Assembly: GCF_009671245.1 (NCBI RefSeq)
Contig: NZ_VTFS01000004.1
Coordinates: 186,001-250,000 of the forward strand
Direction: 5' to 3'
DNA: 64,000 nt
From: Marinicella rhabdoformis
GTDB lineage: Bacteria > Pseudomonadota > Gammaproteobacteria > Xanthomonadales > Marinicellaceae
In this document: positions 45,020-53,403 of the stretch, piece after piece
Position numbering within the stretch: position 1 is the stretch's first letter
Layout of the letters: the number at the start of each line of letters is the position of its first letter
Translations under genes and position numbers: made by a program
The notes under the pieces: generated by a model
Told to the model about the DNA's origin: nothing
What the model saw: only the letters and a program-made list of their open reading frames with translations
Databases searched by the model: none

Positions 45020-46204
45020 TCAGTCTGAAAACAGCATTTTTTCTCGGTTGTATAACTGAACAGCAACCCAAGCCAAAATCAAGCCAAGTAACAAGGTACT
45101 GAAAATGGTCACTAAAATCGCATCCCAGCCCACCACTTCACCACGAATCATTTGATTGATGATTAAGTTTTGGTTCAAAATGGGAATCGCCATCATCCAG
45201 AGCTTTTCTTTCACCGGCAAGAACATCAGCATCATGCTGGGTATCATGGGAATCATAATCAACAACCCCACATAAGTTTGCGCCTCACGGAATGTCTTGG
45301 CAAAAGCCGCAATTATCGTCTGAATTGAACCCGCTAACAATGCCAAAGGTGCCAACACCAAAAACATCAGCGCCATAGACATGATATCCAAGTCGAAACT
45401 CATACCCAGTTTTTCAAATGGGTACCAAGGCAAGGTTAATTTGAAGGCCAATACCGTCAGGACCAAAGTCAACAATCCAAAACTGACAGTCGCTGCCAAT
45501 TTACCAGACAAAATCGCACTTCGTGACACTGGATTCAAAAACAACGGCTCCATCGACTTCCGTTCTTTTTCACCCGCAGTGGTATCAATCGCCAAATACA
45601 TGCTACCTGCAAACAAACCAATGATCAAAAAGTATGGCAAAAAGCTTAAAAACTGTGCACCACGAGAAGTTTTTGTCGATAAATCATGGTCTTCAATATA
45701 TATAACTTGAGTCAATGACTGTGGAATTCCACGCAACTGTAAACGCATGTTACCAATGCCCCTGCTGTAACCATTCACCAATGCTCGGGCACGGCGTACC
45801 GTCACCTTTGCCGCGCCTTTGGCTGAATCATCATAGTAAAGCATCACTTTTGCCGGTTCTCCGTTGCTGACTGCCTCAGCGAATCCTTCATCAATCTCTA
45901 AAACCACATCATGGTCTTTGTCTTTAATCACCTGTTCAGGAGATTTGTCGATTTCTATGAGTTCAACACCTTGGCTTAACAAAAACGTCTTCATGCTCTG
46001 CGCATGTTCCATCGCAACAACGGGTAATTCCAAAGGCTTTTCTGACTTGTCTTTTTGCATTTTGACCGTCATGTTCATTAAACCGACCATCAACAATGGC
46101 CCCATAACAGAACCCATTAAAACCGAAGACATCATGGTGCGTTTGTCCCTCAGGTTTTCGAACACCTCTTTCCAATACACCGTACTGAATGCAGAACGAC
46201 TCAT
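45020..46204 (-). CDS. ABC transporter permease, NatB/ABC-2 type
   Basis: 394 residues. One N-terminal membrane helix, a ~150-residue periplasmic domain, and five membrane helices in the C-terminal half, the NatB layout. The motif FLPYFLIIGLFAGSMYLAIDTTAGEKERKSMEPLFLNPVSR is typical of ABC-2 permeases. The ATP-binding partner precedes it with a four-base overlap. NatAB exports sodium in Bacillus; the substrate here is unknown. Confidence 0.88.
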   Translation of the reverse strand: MSRSAFSTVYWKEVFENLRDKRTMMSSVLMGSVMGPLLMVGLMNMTVKMQKDKSEKPLELPVVAMEHAQSMKTFLLSQGVELIEIDKSPEQVIKDKDHDVVLEIDEGFAEAVSNGEPAKVMLYYDDSAKGAAKVTVRRARALVNGYSRGIGNMRLQLRGIPQSLTQVIYIEDHDLSTKTSRGAQFLSFLPYFLIIGLFAGSMYLAIDTTAGEKERKSMEPLFLNPVSRSAILSGKLAATVSFGLLTLVLTVLAFKLTLPWYPFEKLGMSFDLDIMSMALMFLVLAPLALLAGSIQTIIAAFAKTFREAQTYVGLLIMIPMIPSMMLMFLPVKEKLWMMAIPILNQNLIINQMIRGEVVGWDAILVTIFSTLLLGLILAWVAVQLYNREKMLFSD

Positions 46205-46926
46205 AGCTGACCTCCTGTTACTAAATGCACAAAGGCATCTTCTAAATTGTCTCTGCCCGTTTCTGTCAACAAATCAGCCTCAGAACCACGAGAGCGTATC
46301 GCGCCTGCATCTATCACCACAATGTCATCACACACTGCCGATACTTCTTGCATCACGTGCGATGAAAACAAAATGCACTTGCCTTTGGCTTTTTCATCAC
46401 GTAAAAAATTACGCACGCCTCGTGTACTCATTACGTCCAAGCCATTGGTTGGCTCATCTAACAAAATATTTTGCGGGTCATGAATTAAACAACGTGCCAA
46501 AGCCACTTTGACCCTTTGACCCTGAGAGAAACCATCGGTCTTGCGTTCAATGAATTTTTCCATGCCCAAACGCTCAACCATTTCATCTATTCGAAGGTTT
46601 ATATCAGCATCATTCATGCCTTGCAAACGCCCAAAATATTCAATATTTTCACGTGCGGTCAACCGGGTGTAAAGGCCGCGAGCATCAGGTAACACACCCA
46701 TGCGAGCTCGGGCTCCAATCGGATCAACTACAGAGTCAATCCCATCAACAGTCACCGATCCAGTCGCCGGTTTGATCAAAGCATATATCATCCGCATGGA
46801 CGTGGTTTTACCTGCACCATTGGCGCCCAACAAAGCGGTAATTTGTCCGTCAGGGGCTTCCAAAGAAACGTTTTTTACTGCTTCGACTTCACCGAAGCTT
46901 TTACTGATAGATTTTACTGAAATCAT
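46201..46926 (-). CDS. ABC transporter ATP-binding protein, NatA type
   Basis: 241 residues. Walker A GANGAGKT, signature FSQGQRVKVALARCL (instead of LSGGQ), Walker B NILLDEPTNGLD, H-loop SSHVMQEV. Overlaps the S33 hydrolase gene upstream and the permease gene downstream by four bases each, forming a tightly coupled three-gene operon. Confidence 0.92.
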   Translation of the reverse strand: MISVKSISKSFGEVEAVKNVSLEAPDGQITALLGANGAGKTTSMRMIYALIKPATGSVTVDGIDSVVDPIGARARMGVLPDARGLYTRLTARENIEYFGRLQGMNDADINLRIDEMVERLGMEKFIERKTDGFSQGQRVKVALARCLIHDPQNILLDEPTNGLDVMSTRGVRNFLRDEKAKGKCILFSSHVMQEVSAVCDDIVVIDAGAIRSRGSEADLLTETGRDNLEDAFVHLVTGGQL

Positions 46927-48353
46927 TCTTTTGGCCCATTGAGGTTAACGAAAAAGGTCAAGTCTTGGAAACTTTTCATGCATTCTGTGTCCAACTCTAC
47001 CTCAGGATCTTTGATAAATTGGCCAAATATTTTTGGCATACAACCACGCGTCACAGCAATGTGACCTTGCCCTTTGGCCACTAAATGTTGGGAATTACTC
47101 AGCGTTTGCATCGCTTTATCGGCAAAAGCCGGTGGCGTCACAGGATCTAACTCACCTGATAACAACAAAGTCGGAATGTCTGATACCACATCTTCCTTGA
47201 ACGATGCATCCGCCCTTGGGCTGTCCCAAATGTCACAACGTGCTTTGATCAATTCATAAAATTTATCACCAAAAATATAATTCGACATTTCAGGCTGTTT
47301 GTCTGCCATGAACGGTACATCCTCAGCACAAATCACAGACAGCTCTAAAGCATTGTTTAAACTTTCTTCTAAATTGGCGCCTACCATTAAAGACTGATAA
47401 GCCATGGTTTCATATTGACCATGATTGGCCAAAGACACCATCAAAGGTATCAAGCCCATGGTTTCAGGGCCATATGAAAACATGCGCAATGCAATCGCCG
47501 CATACTCCTTAGAAAAGGTCAGTTCTTCACGCTCACCCAAAGCTGGGCTGATCATGCTCAACTCAACAGGGGATTCCTCTAAAGTTTGGAATAATTTCCA
47601 CATTTGCTGCTCAGCATCACCAAAAGCTTCTTTACATGAGACATCGGCTTCACATCGCTCAAAAACAGCGCGTAAGGTGTTTTGCAAATTGGCTTCATGA
47701 GAAGAAGCCAAAGGTTCACTTTGAGGCACCACTGAATCTAACACCACAGCACGCAGCGATTCTGGAAACATTTTCATGTAGGTTAATGCCTTACGTGTTC
47801 CGTAAGAACCACCATAAATGTTCCATTGCTTAATATCCAAAGCCTGCCTGACAGCTTCCAAGTCTTTGATCGCATCGGTGGTGGTGAAATAATCTGTGTC
47901 CACATCCATGCTGTCTTTACAATCTTTCAACCAAACTTTCCAACCATCAGACTCATAGTCCAACAATGTCTCCACGTCTTCATCCTCGATTTCACAGCGC
48001 AAAGGATGTGAGTTACCGGTGCCTCGTTGATCAACCAAAATGATGTCACGGTCACGCATATAAGAGTGGAAAACACGACTCAATCCTGCATAAGTTTCTA
48101 CTGCGCCTTGACCCGGGCCACCGGCCAATAAAACAATCGGATCATCGGCTTTATTATCAGAAGGTGCGGCAATCAAAGCCACATTCAAATCAATCGTCAC
48201 ATCAGGAACGTCTCTATTAACAGGAACCGTTAATTGACCACACTGCGCTTTTTTACTGACACCGCCCTTGCCAATATAACAAGGCGACAACTCAAGTGCC
48301 TGAACAGGTAATGACAAAGCCATCACCGCCAAGGCGGAAAAGATTTTTTTCAT
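46923..48353 (-). CDS. Secreted alpha/beta hydrolase, S33 tripeptidyl-aminopeptidase-like
   Basis: 476 residues from the ATG at 48353, which starts the signal peptide MKKIFSALAVMALSLPVQA; the frame is open 90 bases further upstream but without a signal. Oxyanion motif LLAGGPGQG, nucleophile elbow GGSYGTRK, the Asp in SGELDPVTPP and His in GQGHIAV complete the triad; the C terminus is TAP-like. Cys residues (ELSPCYIGKGGVSKKAQCG and later) suggest disulfides. First gene of the NatAB operon; it may process peptides related to what the transporter handles, which is speculative. Confidence 0.88.
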   Translation of the reverse strand: MKKIFSALAVMALSLPVQALELSPCYIGKGGVSKKAQCGQLTVPVNRDVPDVTIDLNVALIAAPSDNKADDPIVLLAGGPGQGAVETYAGLSRVFHSYMRDRDIILVDQRGTGNSHPLRCEIEDEDVETLLDYESDGWKVWLKDCKDSMDVDTDYFTTTDAIKDLEAVRQALDIKQWNIYGGSYGTRKALTYMKMFPESLRAVVLDSVVPQSEPLASSHEANLQNTLRAVFERCEADVSCKEAFGDAEQQMWKLFQTLEESPVELSMISPALGEREELTFSKEYAAIALRMFSYGPETMGLIPLMVSLANHGQYETMAYQSLMVGANLEESLNNALELSVICAEDVPFMADKQPEMSNYIFGDKFYELIKARCDIWDSPRADASFKEDVVSDIPTLLLSGELDPVTPPAFADKAMQTLSNSQHLVAKGQGHIAVTRGCMPKIFGQFIKDPEVELDTECMKSFQDLTFFVNLNGPKE

Positions 48354-48568
48354 AATTAGGGATGCTTTTTGAACTGTAAAGATTGTAGCGAAAAGTCGAT
48401 TAAAAAGCCATAGACCATGAGTCATGTTAGTGAGTCTCAACATCGCTTCTTTTTCTTATATTAGAAAATACCAAAATTAAATATCTGTTTAAGAAAAAAC
48501 CGCAACGTTTCGACCATTTTTGGCGTTTTTTCTGAGTCGACTTAATGCACCTACAGGCCTATTGCTAA

Positions 48569-48660
48569 GACTCACGCCTAGCTATGCAGGTAAAAATAGC
48601 TGACTATAATCGCGAAGCGATGGTCAACTGTTTTTATTTCGTTTCAACAACTTGTTATAC
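48569..48660 (-). repeat. attC-like recombination site after the cupin cassette (degenerate)
   Basis: On the minus strand it begins with R'' GTATAAC (containing the cupin stop TAA) and ends near GCGTGAGTC, a one-mismatch form of the integron R' box GTTRRRY (GTGAGTC). AGCTAGGCGTGAG near its end aligns with AGCTGGGCGTTAA of the next site. A weak internal hairpin (ATCGCGAAGCGAT) corresponds to the variable loop. The R' defect may have frozen the last cassette. Confidence 0.6.
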
Positions 48661-48966
48661 GCTTCCTTCTGATTCTATGACTAAGATTCTTGCTTCACCA
48701 CGAGGATGCGCAACATGTTCAGTTCCAATAGAGGCATAAAATATATCACCAGTTTCTAGCACTGCTGATTGCTCAATTCCATTTTTTTTAAACAACATTT
48801 CAACAACGCCATCTAAAACAACAAACACTTCTTCGCCGTCATTTACATGCCACTTATAAGGCTGATCACTCCAATGCAAGCGCGTCGTAATACCGTTCAT
48901 ATTTGCGATATCTTTTGCACCCCAAGCACGTTCAGATTTGAATTCCTTAGTTCTAATTATTTCCAC
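48655..48966 (-). CDS. Cupin-domain protein (gene cassette)
   Basis: 103 residues, one cupin barrel: motif 1 WHVNDGEEVFVVLDGVVEM (HxNxxEE/F-like), motif 2 GDIFYASIGTEHVAHP. Starts at GTG (48966). Its TAA stop is inside the attC R'' box, and its 5' border GTTAAAC pairs with that R'' at six of seven positions, so it is a mobile cassette. Cupins of this size are often sensors or small-molecule binders; the function is unknown. Confidence 0.85.
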   Translation of the reverse strand: MEIIRTKEFKSERAWGAKDIANMNGITTRLHWSDQPYKWHVNDGEEVFVVLDGVVEMLFKKNGIEQSAVLETGDIFYASIGTEHVAHPRGEARILVIESEGSV

Positions 48967-48989
48967 GATATGTCCAAATTATGAATAGC

Positions 48990-49103
48990 GTTTAACGCCC
49001 AGCTAAGCCGCTGGAACGGCGTTGATTGTTTTGTGCGAGCGTAGCGCGGTTAAACACAAAAGAACCGACGCAGTGTAGGTCAGACTTGAACCGCTTGTTA
49101 TGT
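48990..49103 (-). repeat. attC recombination site between the cupin and DUF695 cassettes
   Basis: On the minus strand R'' is ACATAAC (with the DUF695 stop), followed by CAAGCGGTTCAAG; the right end reads GCTTAGCTGGGC then R' GTTAAAC, fitting GTTRRRY. Length 114 bases. The internal loop carries TTTTGTG-N19-CACAAAA (49029-49061 region) with the GCGTAGCG word shared with the site at 54995. This is the classical attC layout. Confidence 0.8.
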
Positions 49104-49601
49104 TTTTAATTGATCGAAATACCATTGCGCTTCCTTCCAGTCTGGGTCTTGAACCATACGCCAATCAAATTGACGAGGATATCTGTGGTTTTCAGCGACA
49201 TATTTTAGATGCTGGTCCGCTATCTCAGGATCATATACTCGCCAAACCAACCGTCTAGTACCATTCCAAGTTTCTCTGATGAGGAAAAGAGCGTTTCCAC
49301 CTGCCTTTATATCTTCCTCAAGCTTATCTCCAAACGGATCAACAATTTCCCTCTCCGCGATAGACGGCATTCCATTATCTATTAAGTCTTCAAAATCTAT
49401 AATTACTGATAAATGCCAAGAAAATATATTTTTGTGCTCAAATCCTTTTAGTCCCGAATTAAGCATACCGATACATGGGAGGTTTTCTTCCTTCCAGTCT
49501 AACAATGCATAAGACTCGTCAGGAAGATCAATCCGGACTTCATTTTCTTTTAGAGATTTTTCTTTCTTCCGCCAAAACATTTTAAATCCATTGGTAAACA
49601 T
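49098..49601 (-). CDS. DUF695-domain protein (gene cassette)
   Basis: 167 residues from ATG at 49601, which is created at the cassette border; an ATG at 49580 with GGAT upstream (MFWRKKEKS, 160 residues) is equally likely. The body resembles DUF695 (ALLDWKEENLPCIGMLN ... LIRETWNGTRRLVWRVYDP ... HRYPRQFDWRMVQDPDW), a family with unknown function that is often cassette-borne. Stop codon in the attC R''. Confidence 0.8.
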   Translation of the reverse strand: MFTNGFKMFWRKKEKSLKENEVRIDLPDESYALLDWKEENLPCIGMLNSGLKGFEHKNIFSWHLSVIIDFEDLIDNGMPSIAEREIVDPFGDKLEEDIKAGGNALFLIRETWNGTRRLVWRVYDPEIADQHLKYVAENHRYPRQFDWRMVQDPDWKEAQWYFDQLKT

Positions 49602-49672
49602 AACAACTTATTAAACACACATTATAGGCTATTAACAAAGCTGTAAAACACTGGTTTTGCTGGTTATTTGGG
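49598..49672 (-). repeat. Cassette leader, copy 1 (attI-like, with -10)
   Basis: On the minus strand a TATAAT is followed by GTGTGTTTAATAAGTTGTTATG, the first cassette starting at G^TTATGT. The same sequence (25 of 26 bases, plus a two-base insertion) is at 55609-55683, again followed by a cassette border; identity weakens over the next ~45 bases. It may be an attI-like site with its cassette promoter, or a repeated secondary target of an integrase. A -35 is not clear. Confidence 0.6.
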
Positions 49673-49685
49673 GGGGGTTAGCCAT

Positions 49686-50015
49686 TTATTGCTTATGTTC
49701 AAACGCATTCTTTACTTTTATCGCTTCTTTTGAGCAATCATTCATTAAACACAGTGCCACAGCAATGCCCAGCTCGTTAGTTTCGCCCTCTAGCAATGTT
49801 TTTGCTTCATCAAACTTATGTTGATTCAGAAGTCCAAGCACCCGCATTTTAGAGAAATATTCTTGCGCATGAATGCCATAAACCTCATCATAGTGCTTCA
49901 AGTTAGCCCTTCCCAACAACACGAAACCAAGAATGGCCAAGGCCAGTGTTGGCAAAAAAACCCATAAAGGTACACTGCGCTTCAATCTGGCATTGGAATT
50001 AGAATTCATAGTCAT
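49686..50015 (-). CDS. Small inner-membrane protein
   Basis: 109 residues from ATG 50015 (MTMNSNSNARL); one transmembrane helix (VPLWVFLPTLALAILGFVLLG) and a soluble helical C-terminal domain with two cysteines (ALCLMNDCSKEA). The upstream frame to 50051 reads over the -35 box. A leaderless start is probable because the predicted transcription start coincides with the ATG. Family not recognised. Confidence 0.65.
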   Translation of the reverse strand: MTMNSNSNARLKRSVPLWVFLPTLALAILGFVLLGRANLKHYDEVYGIHAQEYFSKMRVLGLLNQHKFDEAKTLLEGETNELGIAVALCLMNDCSKEAIKVKNAFEHKQ

Positions 50016-50021
50016 AAAAAA

Positions 50022-50051
50022 AGTATAGTTGGATTGGCGCTCAAGTTTCAA
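50022..50051 (-). promoter_or_regulatory. Promoter of the 50015 gene
   Basis: On the minus strand TTGAAA (50051-50046), 18 bases, TATACT (50027-50022). Seven bases beyond the -10 is position 50015, the A of the proposed ATG, predicting a leaderless mRNA. Confidence 0.6.
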
Positions 50052-50076
50052 TCAATTATCGACAATTAAAATCGCA

Positions 50077-50844
50077 TCAGTCATACAAGCGGCTGATAAA
50101 TTGATCGACATTGACCGTGATGTCATCTTCGCCAATACCATCAAAAGGATTCTCTAAATGGTTTTGAATGTTAGACAAACTCACCAACACCAAGGAAAAC
50201 AACACCGGCATCACATAGGTTAAATAAGGCGAGTAATCTTGCGACTCAAAAGCGAAATAAGGCCCATAAAGCACAGGCAATAAGGAAATGAAAACGGTGC
50301 TGAAGGTTCTTAAGGTCCTTGGCGTTCTGTATTGAAAAATGTGTTTGGCATCTTCAAAAGCCAGGAACATCTTGCTTAAATATTGGTTACAGCGTGAGAC
50401 TTCGCCACTGGCCAAACCATTGCCACGCAGTTCCACCTTAATGAAACGTGACAAGCGGGAAAACGATTGATACACCGCCTCTTCGTTTTTTCTCACATCA
50501 CAAACGCGATTGACTAACAGATTCTGATAGGCCAAAAACAACCCCCTGATGGTGTCTTTGGCTTCTTTCAATGTGGCATCTGTAGGCTTTTCCAAACAAT
50601 CTCTGGTAACAAAATAGATGGCTTTGGCATGGGCTTTCAATGAACTGTATTTCATCAACGCAATTTCACGCCTTTTGTATGCGCCATTGATTGAAAACAC
50701 TATCGGAAAAATGATGGCTGTAGCGAACAAGGTCAGTGGATAATCTGCCATGATTGAGTATCTGATACAAAAGTAAGTCGACAGCACAGAAAGGGTGGCG
50801 ATGATTAACGTTTTGAAATTGATGATGAGGAATATTTTTTTCAT
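50077..50844 (-). CDS. Bestrophin-like membrane protein
   Basis: 255 residues with two membrane helix pairs (residues ~12-55 and ~175-225) flanking a soluble helical part. The end HLENPFDGIGEDDITVNVDQFI resembles the NPFG-x-D-x-DI motif of bestrophin/UPF0187 anion channels. Length is slightly short (usual ~290-300). Channel function is suggested by similarity only. Confidence 0.65.
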   Translation of the reverse strand: MKKIFLIINFKTLIIATLSVLSTYFCIRYSIMADYPLTLFATAIIFPIVFSINGAYKRREIALMKYSSLKAHAKAIYFVTRDCLEKPTDATLKEAKDTIRGLFLAYQNLLVNRVCDVRKNEEAVYQSFSRLSRFIKVELRGNGLASGEVSRCNQYLSKMFLAFEDAKHIFQYRTPRTLRTFSTVFISLLPVLYGPYFAFESQDYSPYLTYVMPVLFSLVLVSLSNIQNHLENPFDGIGEDDITVNVDQFISRLYD

Positions 50845-50954
50845 GAAACGATGTCAAATGTAAAACGGCTGGCATTATAAGCCAAATTTAAAAAGGAATT
50901 AAGCGAATATGCTGTCTCTGCATTGAGGTGTTAATGACTGAAAGGACTTAAACT

Positions 50955-51602
50955 TTAAAAAATTTCATCCAGTGCAAACACCTGCTTAACACCCGCACCA
51001 CTTTTGGGGGTTAATGCGACAGCCACCATTTTCTTCGCCACTTCATCACCAGTTATGGGCCGGTACTTTTTAAGAAATGGCAATTTGCACAACGCGGGCA
51101 TGACCCAGCTGCCGATGGTTTCACCCAATCGAAACCCTTCACGCTCTCCCAACAACAATGAAGGTTGCATGATGCTGATGCGCTCAAAAGCCAACAAAGA
51201 CACGGCATCTTCGAGTTCACCTTTCATCTTTAAATACGAGCTTCTGCTGTTGGCATCAGCTCCTGCCGATGAAACCAACACATAATGTTTCATACCGTTA
51301 TCTGCTGCAAACTTGGCGATTTCATACTGGTAATCATAATCAACCACCCTTTGCGCCGCTATAGAACCTGCTTGTTTGGCGGTCGTTCCAAGGCATGAAA
51401 ACAGCACATCGCCTTGAAAACTGGCTTTGTGGTTTTCCAAAGCGTTAAAATCCACCACATCATTTATCACTTTTGAAGACTGATAAGTCACAGGCCGGCG
51501 GGTAACAGCTATGACTTTTTTAAAACCAGCTTCATTAACCAAACGACCGACCAGCCTACCGCCAACCAAACCCGTTGCACCAATCACTACAGCTGTTTTC
51601 AT
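50955..51602 (-). CDS. NAD(P)H-binding short-chain reductase (HTATIP2/YbjT-like)
   Basis: 215 residues with Rossmann motif VVIGATGLVGGRLVGRLV and the NmrA/HTATIP2-like VSSAGADANSRSSYLKMKGELE segment. Atypical SDR; often encoded next to MarR regulators. A MarR gene lies 31 bases upstream on the same strand, so its product probably controls this gene. Substrate unknown. Confidence 0.85.
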   Translation of the reverse strand: MKTAVVIGATGLVGGRLVGRLVNEAGFKKVIAVTRRPVTYQSSKVINDVVDFNALENHKASFQGDVLFSCLGTTAKQAGSIAAQRVVDYDYQYEIAKFAADNGMKHYVLVSSAGADANSRSSYLKMKGELEDAVSLLAFERISIMQPSLLLGEREGFRLGETIGSWVMPALCKLPFLKKYRPITGDEVAKKMVAVALTPKSGAGVKQVFALDEIF

Positions 51603-51633
51603 GTGTTTTCTCTATTCAATATATCCTTTATTT

Positions 51634-52056
51634 TTAGCATTTTATTTTATTCAATAAGCCCAGCAGTTGAATGACTTCTGATTCATCCAATAAAGCAAAA
51701 GCGGAAGCACAACTGTGCCCAAAGGTCACTAAGGCATCGCGATACAAAACTTCACCCGTGGTTGTAAGCGCGACCATACTTTGACGCGCATCCCTGCTGT
51801 TTTCAGTTTTTTTCACCACATTATTTTTCATCATAGGTGTTAACAAACGAGTCACCCCAGATGCTGTAAGTCCAATCGAATCAGCCAAAGCAATGCGACT
51901 CAAAGCTCCGCCATTTGATTCATTTAACTGATTCATGATGGTGAACTCAGTTAAGCTGATACCATGCGGTGTCAAACTTGAATCCACTTTTTTATTTAAC
52001 ATGGTGTTGATATATCCTTGTTCTAACATCAGTGTAGTGTGTTTATTTAAATCCAT
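51634..52056 (-). CDS. MarR-family transcriptional regulator
   Basis: 140 residues with a winged helix-turn-helix (GALSRIALADSIGLTASGVTRLLTPM, wing KKTENSRDARQSMVALT). AAGGAT precedes the ATG. Probably represses itself and the reductase gene downstream through an operator over its own promoter. Confidence 0.9.
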   Translation of the reverse strand: MDLNKHTTLMLEQGYINTMLNKKVDSSLTPHGISLTEFTIMNQLNESNGGALSRIALADSIGLTASGVTRLLTPMMKNNVVKKTENSRDARQSMVALTTTGEVLYRDALVTFGHSCASAFALLDESEVIQLLGLLNKIKC

Positions 52057-52076
52057 TTCTTATCCTTTACTAATAA

Positions 52077-52116
52077 TTGAGTAGTCAAGTATATTTCAAG
52101 CATAAACCAATGTCAA
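52077..52116 (-). promoter_or_regulatory. marR promoter and operator
   Basis: On the minus strand a near-perfect sigma-70 promoter, TTGACA (52116-52111), 17 bases, TATACT (52093-52088), is immediately followed by TTGA-CTAC-TCAA (52088-52077), an inverted repeat overlapping the start region. Such placement suggests autorepression by the MarR protein. Confidence 0.75.
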
Positions 52117-52291
52117 TAAAACCAACAATGTTGTTAAGCCATGCGTCAGCTTGGTTAGAAGTTAATACAAAAACAAACACCTAAAAGCACCGACTAAATG
52201 CCAATAATCTGTTAACCTGTACTGATGAAAACAGAAACCTTCCTCTACAAACCATGAACAATAAAAAACCCTCATTGAGGCAAAGCAACTG

Positions 52292-53317
52292 ATGCTGTGG
52301 CTTGATGCTTTTTTCAGATTTTCGGCCATTGGGCTGTTGATGTTGTCGATGCCTGTGATGCTGACGTCTAGAAAATTATCTAAACCAATGGTTTATCTGT
52401 TGGTTTCACAGTTCTTTTTGTTGGTACATTTATTGGGGTTTACTCCCTTGGCATTTCATTTGCCCGATGAACTGAAGTTAATCCTGCGTTTGCTTGATGT
52501 CGGCTTGTTGGTGTCGGTTTGGTTGTTTGTGCTATCGATGTTCCAGCGGCATTTTAAACTTCAGGTTTTGCATGTGGTTGCATGCGCATTTGTTGCGGCC
52601 ATTATGCTGGCCGAACGATTGGTGCAGTATGGCTATATGTCGTCATTACCCACATGGTGGGCTTATTTGGTCAACATATCGGCGCTTTTCATCACGATTC
52701 ATATGGTCTTTGTTACCATCACGGGTCACACAGATGATTTGGTTGAAGCCAGACGCAGAACCCGCATCAAAATGATGCTTTTGGTGGCGCTGTCAGTCAC
52801 CATCATGGTTGTGCTCGGCTCGGTTTTGTTGCCCGAATTTCAACCAACAATCAATGCCATCAGTATTTGGCCTTTGGTATTCATCATGAGTTATTGGGTG
52901 TTCAGGGTGGATGATGCGGTGTTTGCCTTTGATGCCGTGGTAAACAAACAATCCCAATCGCTTTCGGTTAAGGAAACCAAACTACAAACCGATTTAATGC
53001 AGCTGATTGATTCCGAAAAAATCTATTTACAAGCCAACATAACGATTAACTCTTTGGCTAAAAAATTGGGCGTCAGTGCGCACGTATTAAGACAACACAT
53101 CAACCAACATCTGGGCTTTGAAAATTTTTCTGCCTTCATCAACCAATACCGCATTGAAGACATCAAATTGGCATTAGAAAATCCAGAAAACAATCACATT
53201 CCAGTTCTGACATTGGCCTTGAATTATGGCTTCAACTCCTTACCGCCATTTAACCGCGCTTTTAAGAAAATAACAGGCCAAACCCCCAGTGCCTATAGGA
53301 AAAACACCTTAACTTGA
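52292..53317 (+). CDS. Membrane-bound AraC-type regulator
   Basis: 341 residues: seven hydrophobic helices (residues ~5-215, like the 7TM sensor of some AraC proteins), then a C-terminal double helix-turn-helix (ITINSLAKKLGVSAHVLRQHIN ... LALNYGFNSLPPFNRAFKKITGQTPSAYR). The DNA-binding domain would thus be tethered at the membrane and sense something outside or within it. It may control the amidohydrolase gene 86 bases downstream. Confidence 0.87.
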   Translation: MLWLDAFFRFSAIGLLMLSMPVMLTSRKLSKPMVYLLVSQFFLLVHLLGFTPLAFHLPDELKLILRLLDVGLLVSVWLFVLSMFQRHFKLQVLHVVACAFVAAIMLAERLVQYGYMSSLPTWWAYLVNISALFITIHMVFVTITGHTDDLVEARRRTRIKMMLLVALSVTIMVVLGSVLLPEFQPTINAISIWPLVFIMSYWVFRVDDAVFAFDAVVNKQSQSLSVKETKLQTDLMQLIDSEKIYLQANITINSLAKKLGVSAHVLRQHINQHLGFENFSAFINQYRIEDIKLALENPENNHIPVLTLALNYGFNSLPPFNRAFKKITGQTPSAYRKNTLT

Positions 53318-53403
53318 GTAATCGATCAGGTTTTTTAACTAATCGACCAGACCGAATTGATTAAAATTCATAAGCTGGAAGCCTTTCAAATCAAGGCAAC
53401 AAC

